Below, piece by piece: positions 54,707-62,449 of a stretch of DNA of 64,000 nucleotides. Origin of the DNA: Pantoea eucrina (lineage in GTDB: Bacteria > Pseudomonadota > Gammaproteobacteria > Enterobacterales > Enterobacteriaceae); the NCBI RefSeq assembly GCF_002095385.1, contig NZ_MIPP01000017.1, forward strand, positions 1 to 64,000. The letters run 5' to 3'. The notes under the pieces were generated by a model that made no database searches, was not told where the DNA came from, and saw only the letters and a program-made list of their open reading frames with translations. How positions within the stretch are numbered: position 1 is the stretch's first letter; every line of letters begins with the position of its first letter. A program made the translations under genes and the position numbers.

Positions 54707-55414
54707 ATGACTTCCATTGAGCACAACTTACATCAGGTACGCGAGCGTATCGCTGCCGCTGCCGTGCGTTGCGGCCGGGCGCCAGAAGAGATTACGTTGC
54801 TTGCAGTAAGCAAAACCAAACCTGCGAGCGCTGTCGCAGAAGCGGTTGCCGCCGGGCAGCGCGCGTTTGGCGAAAACTATGTGCAGGAAGGGGTGGAAAA
54901 GATCGCGGCGCTGATGACGGAAGGCGATCTGCAGTGGCACTTTATCGGTCCGCTGCAATCGAATAAAAGCCGTCTGGTCGCAGAACATTTTGCCTGGTGT
55001 CATACCGTTGATCGCCTGCGTATTGCGCAGCGGCTTAACGACCAGCGTCCGGCGCACCTGCCGCCGCTGAACGTGTTAATTCAGGTAAATATCAGTGACG
55101 AAAACAGTAAATCTGGCATCATGCTGGAGGCTGTTCCGGCGCTGGCCGCTGCTATCGCCGCCCTGCCCCGCCTGAGCCTGCGCGGCCTGATGGCGATTCC
55201 GGCTCCCGAGCAGGATTATGCACGCCAGCTGGCCGTCTGCCAGCAGATGGCCAGTGCGTTTCATGCGCTGCAGCGCGACTATCCCGCCATTGATACGCTT
55301 TCACTGGGCATGAGCGACGATATGGAAGCGGCAATCGCGGCCGGCAGCACTATGGTAAGAATTGGCACCGCCCTGTTTGGCGCGCGGGATTATGCGCGAC
55401 CTTCACAACAATAA
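54707..55414 (+). CDS. yggS: PLP homeostasis protein YggS
   Basis: A 235-residue YggS/PROSC family protein that binds pyridoxal phosphate and influences its homeostasis. The cofactor lysine lies in ITLLAVSKTKPASAV near residue 36. The TIM-barrel text includes WHFIGPLQSNKSRLV near 82 and TLSLGMSDDMEAAIAAGST near 200, the phosphate-binding loop. It is followed at 12 bp by yggT. Confidence 0.95.
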   Translation: MTSIEHNLHQVRERIAAAAVRCGRAPEEITLLAVSKTKPASAVAEAVAAGQRAFGENYVQEGVEKIAALMTEGDLQWHFIGPLQSNKSRLVAEHFAWCHTVDRLRIAQRLNDQRPAHLPPLNVLIQVNISDENSKSGIMLEAVPALAAAIAALPRLSLRGLMAIPAPEQDYARQLAVCQQMASAFHALQRDYPAIDTLSLGMSDDMEAAIAAGSTMVRIGTALFGARDYARPSQQ

Positions 55415-55426
55415 CTGAGGAACTCC

Positions 55427-55981
55427 ATGTTAACACTGACGTTTTTAGTCAAAACGCTGATCGATCTCTACGTCATGGTACTGCTGCTGCGTATCTGGAT
55501 GCAGTGGTCACGCTGCGACTTCTACAATCCGCTGGCGCAGTTTGTGGTGAAGATTACGCAGCCGGTGATCAAACCGCTGCGTCGCGTGCTGCCCGCTATC
55601 GGCCCCATCGATACCGCCTCGCTGCTGCTGGCGTTTGTGCTGACCACGCTGAAGTATCCGATTCTGCTGCTGATTCAGGTCGGCGCTTTCTCGGTTGATC
55701 CCACCAATCTGCTGGTTGGACTGCTGTCGCTGCTGAAGTCAGCCGGTAATCTGGTGTTCTGGGTCATTATTATCCGCTCGCTGATGAGCTGGATCAGCCA
55801 GGGACGCGGGCCGCTGGATCACGTGCTGATACAGCTTACCGAACCGCTGATGGCACCTATTCGCCGTATGCTGCCCGCTATGGGCGGTATCGACTTCTCC
55901 GCCATGATTGTCATTCTGGTGCTCTATGCGCTGAATTTCCTTGGCATGGACCTGTTCCCGGGTCTCTGGTATCTGCTGTAA
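55427..55981 (+). CDS. yggT: YggT family membrane protein
   Basis: A 184-residue inner-membrane protein containing two YGGT-domain repeats, each with a membrane-helix pair around text such as ITQPVIKPLRRVLPAIG (near 45) and LTEPLMAPIRRMLPAMGG (near 142). Its E. coli relative is linked to osmotic tolerance; the molecular role is unclear. The usual next gene, yggU, is missing; rdgB starts 20 bp later. Confidence 0.93.
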   Translation: MLTLTFLVKTLIDLYVMVLLLRIWMQWSRCDFYNPLAQFVVKITQPVIKPLRRVLPAIGPIDTASLLLAFVLTTLKYPILLLIQVGAFSVDPTNLLVGLLSLLKSAGNLVFWVIIIRSLMSWISQGRGPLDHVLIQLTEPLMAPIRRMLPAMGGIDFSAMIVILVLYALNFLGMDLFPGLWYLL

Positions 55982-56001
55982 TTTGTTAATCTGGAACTGT
56001 T

Positions 56002-56594
56002 ATGCAAAAAGTTGTTCTCGCAACCGGTAATCCGGGCAAAGTTCGCGAACTGGCCGATCTGCTCGCTGATTTCGGGCTGGATATCGTGGCGCAAACGGAG
56101 CTTGGCGTGGAGTCAGCGAAGAGACCGGTCTGACCTTCATTGAAAATGCGCTGCTTAAAGCGCGCCACGCGGCGCAGATAACCGGCCTGCCGGCTATCGC
56201 GGATGATTCCGGTCTGGCGGTAGATGCGCTGGGCGGCGCGCCCGGCATCTACTCCGCACGCTATGCTGGCGCAGAAGCCAGCGACCAGCAAAATCTGGAG
56301 AAGCTGCTGCTGGCGCTGGAAAATGTGCCGGATGGCGCGCGTCAGGCGCAGTTTCACTGTGTGCTGGTCTATGTGCGGCACGCCGCTGACCCGGTACCGC
56401 TGGTGTTTCACGGCAGCTGGGCGGGCGAAATTACCCGTACGGCGGCCGGTGAAGGCGGCTTTGGCTACGATCCCATCTTCTTTGTACCGGAAGCGGGTAA
56501 AACCGCCGCTGAACTGAGCAAAGAGGATAAGCGTGCTCTCTCCCACCGGGGTAAAGCGTTAACGCTGCTGCTGGACGCGATGCGCAATGGCTGA
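56002..56594 (+). pseudogene. rdgB: XTP/dITP pyrophosphatase RdgB, frameshifted as read
   Basis: Ham1-family enzyme that removes non-canonical purine triphosphates. The frame starts [20 protein letters not shown] at 56002 and ends at a stop after GVESAKRPV near 56132. The second frame resumes with [18 protein letters not shown] and continues to MRNG at 56594. One missing G near 56118 (GCGGAAGAG read as GCGAAGAG) restores 197 residues, the E. coli length. It overlaps hemW by eight bases. If real, the product is a 43-residue stub and the cell lacks RdgB; sequencing error is equally plausible. Confidence 0.9.
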
Positions 56595-57717
56595 GTTACC
56601 ACCGCTGAGCCTCTACATCCATATTCCGTGGTGCGTACAAAAGTGCCCCTACTGCGACTTCAACTCACACGCGTTGAAAGGGGAAGTCCCGCATCTGGAG
56701 TATGTGCAGCACCTGCTGCAGGATCTTGAGCAGGACCTGCCTCTGACCGCCGGACGCGAGGTACGCACAATCTTTATTGGCGGCGGCACGCCAAGCCTGC
56801 TGAGCAGCCACGCGATGCAGACGCTGATGGATGGCGTACGGGCGCGCCTGCCGCTGGCGGCTGATGCGGAGATCACCATGGAAGCGAATCCCGGCACGGT
56901 GGAAGCCGATCGCTTCAGCGGCTATCAGGCCGCGGGGATCAATCGCATTTCCATCGGCGTGCAGAGTTTTAGTCCGCAGAAGCTGGAGCGGCTGGGGCGT
57001 ATTCATGGACCGCAGGAGGCGAAACGCGCCGCTGAACTGGCCGCCGCGCTCGGGCTGCGCAGTTTTAATCTGGATCTGATGCATGGCCTGCCTGACCAGT
57101 CGCTGGAAGAGGCGCTGGACGATCTCCGTCAGGCAATTGCGCTTAACCCGCCGCATCTCTCCTGGTATCAGCTGACCATTGAGCCGAACACGCTGTTTGG
57201 CTCACGACCGCCGCAGCTGCCGGATGATGATGCGCTGTGGGATATCTACGAGCAGGGACATCAGCTGCTGACGGCTGCCGGCTATCAGCAGTATGAAACC
57301 TCAGCCTACGCGAAACCGGGCTATCGCTGTGAGCACAACCTCAACTACTGGCGCTTCGGAGATTACCTCGGTATCGGCTGCGGTGCACACGGCAAGCTGA
57401 CGCAGCCTGATGGTCGCATTGTGCGGACGGTAAAAACCCGACACCCGCGCGGCTTTATGAAGGGCAACTACCTTGATAAACAGCATGAGGTGGCAAACGA
57501 AGATAAGCCGTTTGAGTTCTTTATGAACCGGTTCCGGCTGCTGGAAGCGGCACCGCGCGCGGAGTTTCAGCGCTATACCGGGCTGGATGAGCAGGCGATC
57601 CGCGTGCAAATGGATCAGGCTATCGCCGCAGGCTATGTCACTGAGAGCGCCAGCGAGTGGCAGATCACCGAGAAAGGCAAACTGTTCCTGAATTCGTTGC
57701 TGGAACTGTTTATGTAA
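56587..57717 (+). CDS. hemW: heme chaperone HemW
   Basis: Radical-SAM-family protein of the HemN superfamily that acts as a heme chaperone. It has 376 residues (E. coli 378). The cluster motif [16 protein letters not shown] (CX3CX2C) starts near residue 15. A glycine-rich [12 protein letters not shown] near 62 and [13 protein letters not shown] near 98 follow. The C-terminal HemW-specific region is intact. It overlaps the 3' end of rdgB. Confidence 0.95.
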   Translation: MAELPPLSLYIHIPWCVQKCPYCDFNSHALKGEVPHLEYVQHLLQDLEQDLPLTAGREVRTIFIGGGTPSLLSSHAMQTLMDGVRARLPLAADAEITMEANPGTVEADRFSGYQAAGINRISIGVQSFSPQKLERLGRIHGPQEAKRAAELAAALGLRSFNLDLMHGLPDQSLEEALDDLRQAIALNPPHLSWYQLTIEPNTLFGSRPPQLPDDDALWDIYEQGHQLLTAAGYQQYETSAYAKPGYRCEHNLNYWRFGDYLGIGCGAHGKLTQPDGRIVRTVKTRHPRGFMKGNYLDKQHEVANEDKPFEFFMNRFRLLEAAPRAEFQRYTGLDEQAIRVQMDQAIAAGYVTESASEWQITEKGKLFLNSLLELFM

Positions 57718-57720
57718 TCA

Positions 57721-57747
57721 GAGCGGCCCGGTGGCCGCTCTTTTTTT
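57721..57747 (+). terminator. rho-independent terminator of hemW
   Basis: GAGCGGCC-CGGT-GGCCGCTC followed by seven T residues lies directly after the hemW stop. The stem could also serve yggN, which ends 2 bp away on the minus strand. Confidence 0.9.
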
Positions 57748-57748
57748 G

Positions 57749-58462
57749 CTAGTTAATACTCTTCACCAGCGTTTTACGCTGGTTTTCCAGCGCGATGACC
57801 CGGTTGCAGACCTCATGGCCAAAGTTCTGGAAATCGCGCTCCTGGTTGTTCCATTCAGTCTGAATCGACTGCTGCAGACCACCCAGATTGCCCATCAGCG
57901 CCTGCAGCGGATTACTGCCGCTGGTCGCCTGCTGCGTGCCCATCTCATTCAGGCTATCCTGCAGTACGCCGCCCAGCGTGCTCTGTACCAGCTTCTGTCC
58001 GTCAGCGCGCACCTGGTTTATTGCCTGGTGGTGGAACGTCAGGCCATCCTGGCGCTGCTCAATGATGCGATTCATCTGCTGCTTCAGCTGGCCATCCAGC
58101 GTGGTCAGGCGGTTGCGCACATTGCTGTCGCTGCCCAGTTTCTCAACGATCACTTTATCCAGTGCGGCGCGCCCGCGTTCAAGGCGCGTTTTTGCGCCGT
58201 TGCTGACCCACGGCAAATCGCGACGCAGCGCGCTCTGGTAATCAATCGCCTGCTGACGTGCCGCGTTATCAACGGTAACCGTTTTGCCGTTAAAGGTGAC
58301 ATCACCCTGTGGAGTCATCGTGAGATTGCCGTTGCTGCCGACAACCTGAACGCTTTGTGGGGTGATCACCACATCATCCTGCGGATTAACGCTGCACTGG
58401 TAGTCAGCGTGTGCCTGCGCTGCCGTCAGCAGTAGCGCGGCGAACAGAGCCTTACGAATCAT
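57749..58462 (-). CDS. yggN: YggN family protein (DUF2884), periplasmic
   Basis: A 237-residue protein with a signal peptide (IRKALFAALLLTAAQAHA) and a mature part that matches E. coli YggN along most of its length: YQCSVNPQDDVVITPQ near residue 21 and QMNRIIEQRQDGLTFHHQAI near 125. The ATG at 58462 follows CAGGAGATCTC; a start at 58522 would lack a signal peptide. Function is unknown. It is not associated with a neighbouring operon; palindromic repeats follow its start. Confidence 0.92.
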   Translation of the reverse strand: MIRKALFAALLLTAAQAHADYQCSVNPQDDVVITPQSVQVVGSNGNLTMTPQGDVTFNGKTVTVDNAARQQAIDYQSALRRDLPWVSNGAKTRLERGRAALDKVIVEKLGSDSNVRNRLTTLDGQLKQQMNRIIEQRQDGLTFHHQAINQVRADGQKLVQSTLGGVLQDSLNEMGTQQATSGSNPLQALMGNLGGLQQSIQTEWNNQERDFQNFGHEVCNRVIALENQRKTLVKSIN

Positions 58463-58513
58463 GAGATCTCCTGAATGTGCTGTGCGGGGTGGGTATTGTG
58501 CGGCCAATGGCGC

Positions 58514-58652
58514 GGGCGCCATAAATGGCGCCCCTGCGGCAAATTACATTGTAGGGGGCGCATTAATGCGCCTCTGGCGCGGTGTTACAACGGGCGCCAT
58601 GAATGGCGCCCCTGCGGCAAATTACATCGCAGGGGGCGCATTAATGCGCCCC
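58514..58652. repeat. duplicated palindromic repeat cluster
   Basis: Four palindromes alternate: type 2 at 58514-58533, type 1 at 58557-58572, type 2 at 58592-58611, type 1 at 58633-58652. The pair with its connecting text (CCTGCGGCAAATTACAT) occurs twice at a period of about 78 bp, so the array arose by tandem duplication. A further degenerate arm follows near 58670. The region lies between yggL and the start of yggN. This is the alternating layout of BIME-type arrays. Confidence 0.75.
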
Positions 58653-58708
58653 TGGTGCAAAACATTACAGGGCGCGCCTTCATGCGCAGCCGAATGTCGC
58701 ACTACAAC

Positions 58709-59035
58709 TTAGTCCCACCAGACGTCGAAGAGTTCCGTTATCTGGATATCAGACAATTCACGCCCTTCCAGCCACTTGCGCACCAGTTCACGATGCTCAT
58801 CGGTGCACTTTCCGGTCTGCTGCATGCAGACCAGGCCTTCCCATACCAGATAACCACTGCCGTCATAAGCCAGACCGTTTGGATCGATCACCTCAGTGAT
58901 AAACTGATCCAGCGTGGCATCAATCTGCTCTTCGGTGGTTCCCTCGGCAAAACGCCATGCTACGGAGAAACCCAGCTCCTGAAACTCATCAATATGCAGT
59001 TTCTTACGTAAACGACGACTACGCTGTACGGCCAT
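58709..59035 (-). CDS. yggL: YggL family protein (DUF469)
   Basis: A 108-residue protein. It starts AVQRSRRLRKKLHIDEFQEL and contains GFSVAWRFAEGTTEEQIDA near residue 25, the DUF469 family pattern, and matches E. coli YggL in length. Function unclear; the family is reported on ribosomes. It overlaps trmB by one base, so the two are co-transcribed on the minus strand. Confidence 0.93.
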   Translation of the reverse strand: MAVQRSRRLRKKLHIDEFQELGFSVAWRFAEGTTEEQIDATLDQFITEVIDPNGLAYDGSGYLVWEGLVCMQQTGKCTDEHRELVRKWLEGRELSDIQITELFDVWWD

Positions 59036-59754
59036 TATTTTACCCTCTCAAACATCAGATCCCACACGCCATGGCCCAGTCGCTGCCCGCGCTGCTCAAA
59101 TTTAGTCAGTGGACGCGTCTCGGGACGCGGCACGTAATCCTGGGTGGCTGACTGATTAACGTAACCCGCTACGCTGTTCATCACCTCCAGCATATGGGTC
59201 GCGTAATCTTCCCAGTCGGTGGCCATATGAAACACGCCGCCAAGCTTCAGCTTGCGATGCACCAGTTCAGCAAACGGCGCCTGCACGATACGGCGTTTAT
59301 TGTGACGCGCTTTGTGCCACGGATCCGGGAAGAAAAGCTGCACCATGCGCAGAGAGTTATCCGGGATCATATGCTCCAGCACTTCTACCGCGTCATGGCA
59401 CATGACCCGCAGATTCTCCACGCCCGCTTCTTTCGCAGATGCCAGACAGGCACCTACGCCCGGCGCATGCACTTCAATGCCCAGGAAGTTCTGCTGCGGA
59501 TTATTTTGCGCCATGGTGACCAGCGAGGCGCCCATACCAAAACCGATCTCCAGTACCAGCGGTGCGTCACGCCCGAACAGCGCGGTCATGTCCAGCGGCG
59601 CGGGCTGATACTCAACGCCCATCACCGGCCAGTATTGATCCAGCGCGAGCTGTTGGCCTTTCGTTAACCGCCCCTGGCGGCGTACGAAGCTGCGGATACG
59701 GCGCAGCGGCCGCCCGTTTTCATCAAATTCCGGAGTGATGACGTCATTTATCAT
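59035..59754 (-). CDS. trmB: tRNA (guanine-N7)-methyltransferase
   Basis: Methylates G46 of tRNA using S-adenosylmethionine. It has 239 residues, the E. coli length. The cofactor loop [15 protein letters not shown] is near residue 67 and [15 protein letters not shown] near 140 is the TrmB signature. It is first in trmB-yggL and divergent from mutY, with 154 bp between the start codons. Confidence 0.96.
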   Translation of the reverse strand: MINDVITPEFDENGRPLRRIRSFVRRQGRLTKGQQLALDQYWPVMGVEYQPAPLDMTALFGRDAPLVLEIGFGMGASLVTMAQNNPQQNFLGIEVHAPGVGACLASAKEAGVENLRVMCHDAVEVLEHMIPDNSLRMVQLFFPDPWHKARHNKRRIVQAPFAELVHRKLKLGGVFHMATDWEDYATHMLEVMNSVAGYVNQSATQDYVPRPETRPLTKFEQRGQRLGHGVWDLMFERVK

Positions 59755-59908
59755 GTTGAAGCCTGCTGGTTAGCCTGTTCGGGGAAACGGGCATTATGCA
59801 AAGTTAAAGGTCAGAAGCAAGCCTTTGCAATCTTCCGGTTTACACCCCTGACGCTCTGTGCTGCAATTCCTGCCTGATTGTAGAGTAAACACGGAAAATT
59901 TCCTTCAT

Positions 59909-60994
59909 ATGATGCAGGCGTCGCAATTCGCGCAACAGGTGCTGAAGTGGTATGACCGCTTTGGCCGTAAAACGCTGCCGTGGCAGCTGGAAAAGACGCC
60001 CTACAAAGTGTGGCTTTCAGAGATCATGCTGCAGCAGACGCAGGTTGCCACGGTTATTCCCTATTTTGAACGTTTTATGGCGCGCTTCCCCACCGTGGGC
60101 GATCTTGCTGCCGCGCCGCTCGACGAAGTACTGCATCTCTGGACCGGCCTTGGCTACTATGCGCGGGCGCGCAACCTGCATAAAGCGGCTAAACAGGTCG
60201 TGGATCAGCACGGCGGCGAGTTCCCGCCGGACTTCACGGCGATTGCAGCCCTGCCGGGCGTAGGCCGCTCTACCGCCGGGGCGATCCTGTCACTGTCGCT
60301 TGGCCTGCATTTTCCGATTCTGGATGGCAACGTCAAACGTGTGCTGGCACGCTGCTACGCCATAGGCGGCTGGCCTGGCAAAAAAGAGGTTGAAAAGCAG
60401 CTGTGGCAGATCAGCGAAGCAGTGACGCCAGCGCAGGGCGTCAGCCAGTTTAATCAGGCGATGATGGATCTGGGTGCCCTGGTCTGCACCCGTTCACGGC
60501 CAAAGTGCGAAATCTGCCCGCTCAATAGCGGCTGCGAGGCGTATGCCAGCCAGAGCTGGGCTGACTATCCGGGCAAAAAGCCCAAAGTCACTCTGCCGGT
60601 GCGCAGCGGCTGGTTTTTACTGATGCAGAATGGCGATAATGTCTGGCTGGCGCAGCGCCCGCCCACGGGACTGTGGGGCGGCCTTTACTGCTTTCCGCAG
60701 TTTAGCAGCGAGGATGCACTGCGGGAGTGGCTGACACAGCACGGTATTAGCGGCGCTCTGCAGCAGCTGACGGCATTTCGCCACACCTTTAGCCATTTCC
60801 ATCTGGATATTGTGCCGATGTGGCTGGCAGAGCCATCCGCCGGGTCGCTGATGGATGAAGCGGGCGGTCTCTGGTATAACTTAGCGCAACCACCGTCAGT
60901 GGGCCTTGCTGCCCCGGTAGAGCGTTTACTGCATGAATTACGCCATCCGCAGCAGCTGTCACTGTCATCGCGCGCGATCGAAGAGGAAGAGTAA
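59909..60994 (+). CDS. mutY: adenine DNA glycosylase MutY
   Basis: Removes adenine mispaired with 8-oxoguanine. The ATG at 59909, or the next codon at 59912, gives [15 protein letters not shown] and about 361 residues, against 350 in E. coli. The helix-hairpin-helix [18 protein letters not shown]-type text ([15 protein letters not shown]) near residue 112 includes the catalytic Asp in [11 protein letters not shown]. The FeS cluster motif is C-x6-C-x2-C-x5-C in [17 protein letters not shown] near 192. The C-terminal NUDIX-like domain recognises 8-oxoguanine. The stop overlaps yggX by one base. Confidence 0.95.
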   Translation: MMQASQFAQQVLKWYDRFGRKTLPWQLEKTPYKVWLSEIMLQQTQVATVIPYFERFMARFPTVGDLAAAPLDEVLHLWTGLGYYARARNLHKAAKQVVDQHGGEFPPDFTAIAALPGVGRSTAGAILSLSLGLHFPILDGNVKRVLARCYAIGGWPGKKEVEKQLWQISEAVTPAQGVSQFNQAMMDLGALVCTRSRPKCEICPLNSGCEAYASQSWADYPGKKPKVTLPVRSGWFLLMQNGDNVWLAQRPPTGLWGGLYCFPQFSSEDALREWLTQHGISGALQQLTAFRHTFSHFHLDIVPMWLAEPSAGSLMDEAGGLWYNLAQPPSVGLAAPVERLLHELRHPQQLSLSSRAIEEEE

Positions 60995-61266
60995 TGAGCC
61001 GCACCATTTTTTGTACCTATCTGCAACGTGACGCTGAAGGCCAGGACTTTCAGCTCTATCCCGGCGAGCTGGGCAAGCGCATCTATAATGAGATTTCTAA
61101 AGAAGCCTGGCAGCAGTGGATGTCGAAACAGACCATGTTGATCAACGAGAAAAAGCTCAACATGATGAATCCGGAAGATCGCAAAGTGCTGGAAAAGGAG
61201 ATGGTCAATTTCCTGTTTGAAGGCAAAGATGTGCATATCGAAGGTTTTACCCCGCCAGAAAAATAA
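60994..61266 (+). CDS. yggX: Fe(2+)-trafficking protein YggX
   Basis: A 90-residue protein linked to iron handling and oxidative-stress tolerance of FeS proteins. It starts [18 protein letters not shown] with the conserved Cys at position 7. Its start overlaps the mutY stop (TAATGA), and it is co-transcribed with mutY. Confidence 0.95.
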   Translation: MSRTIFCTYLQRDAEGQDFQLYPGELGKRIYNEISKEAWQQWMSKQTMLINEKKLNMMNPEDRKVLEKEMVNFLFEGKDVHIEGFTPPEK

Positions 61267-61272
61267 CCGTTC

Positions 61273-61300
61273 CGGGCCTTCCTTTGAGGCCCGCTTTTTT
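61273..61300 (+). terminator. rho-independent terminator of mutY-yggX
   Basis: CGGGCCT-N7-AGGCCCG followed by CTTTTTT lies just after the yggX stop and before mltC. Confidence 0.85.
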
Positions 61301-61320
61301 GAGTCAGGCACAGATTCACG

Positions 61321-62400
61321 ATGAATAAAAAACTGATAGCCCTGCTGGCGATCGCGCCGCTATTAATCTCCTGCTCCGGACAAAAAAAATCGCAGTATCA
61401 CGAAGAGTGGGTTAAAGATACCAACGGCTTTGACATTCTGATGGGACAGTTTGCCGCCAATATTGAAAATATCTGGGGCATTAATGAAGTCCTTATCGCC
61501 GGGCCGAAAGATTATGTGAAGTACAGTGACAGCTACTACACCCGCAGTCACATCAACTTCGACAAGGGTAGTATCACCATTGAGACCATCTCCGGTACCG
61601 ATCCTATGGCCAGCCTGCGCCAGGCGATCGTCACCACCCTGCTGATCGGCGACGATCCGGGCAATGTCGATCTCTACTCTGACGCTAACGATATTAAGAT
61701 CAGTAAAGAGCCGCTGCTGTATGGCCAGGTGCTGGATAATACCGGGCAGCCGATCCGCTGGCAGGGGCGCGCCGCCAGCTTTGCGGACTACCTGATCCAG
61801 AACAAACTGCAAAAACGCACCGCCGGGCTGCATGTGATCTGGTCGGTAACCATTCCGATGGTGCCGAACCATCTCGACAAGCGTGCACATAAGTATCTGC
61901 CGATGGTGCGCAAATCTGCTGAGCAGTATGGTGTCGATGCCTCACTGATTCTGGCGATTATGCAGACCGAATCGAGCTTTAACCCCTATGCGGTCAGCCA
62001 CGCTGATGCGCTGGGGCTGATGCAGGTGGTGCAGCATACTGCCGGCGTTGATGTTTTCCGCATGAAAGGTAAATGGGGCAAGCCGAGCCGCAGTTATCTG
62101 CTGGACCCGGAAAACAACATCGATGCCGGTACGGCTTATCTGTCGCTGCTGCAGAAAAGCTATCTGGGCGGCATTCAGGATCCCACTTCGCGTCGCTATG
62201 CGGTGATCACCGCGTATAACGGCGGTGCCGGCAGCGTACTGCGCGTCTTCTCCAGCGATAAAGATCGCGCATTTTCGCTGATCAACGATATGTCGCCAGC
62301 CGATGTCTACCAGACGCTGACCAGCCGCCATCCTTCTGCCGAGTCGCGTCGTTATCTCTATAAAGTTAACCAGGCGCAGCGCAGCTATCACCGCTATTAA
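61321..62400 (+). CDS. mltC: membrane-bound lytic murein transglycosylase C
   Basis: Outer-membrane lipoprotein that cleaves the glycan strands of peptidoglycan to anhydro-muropeptides. It has 359 residues, the E. coli length. The lipobox LLISC lies at residues 14-18, so Cys18 is lipidated. The catalytic Glu is in [20 protein letters not shown] near residue 215, and the GLMQVV and [12 protein letters not shown] motifs follow. The ATG at 61321 lies about 20 bp after the yggX terminator. Confidence 0.96.
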   Translation: MNKKLIALLAIAPLLISCSGQKKSQYHEEWVKDTNGFDILMGQFAANIENIWGINEVLIAGPKDYVKYSDSYYTRSHINFDKGSITIETISGTDPMASLRQAIVTTLLIGDDPGNVDLYSDANDIKISKEPLLYGQVLDNTGQPIRWQGRAASFADYLIQNKLQKRTAGLHVIWSVTIPMVPNHLDKRAHKYLPMVRKSAEQYGVDASLILAIMQTESSFNPYAVSHADALGLMQVVQHTAGVDVFRMKGKWGKPSRSYLLDPENNIDAGTAYLSLLQKSYLGGIQDPTSRRYAVITAYNGGAGSVLRVFSSDKDRAFSLINDMSPADVYQTLTSRHPSAESRRYLYKVNQAQRSYHRY

Positions 62401-62413
62401 ATGCGCCGGATTG

Positions 62414-62443
62414 TCGCGCCCTGCCCGATCGGGTCAGGGCGCG
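62414..62443. terminator. hairpin between convergent mltC and speC
   Basis: TCGCGCCCTG pairs with CAGGGCGCGA around an inner CCCGATCGGG. The structure fills the gap between two convergent genes and has no clear T-run; a bidirectional hairpin. Confidence 0.55.
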
Positions 62444-62449
62444 ATACGC

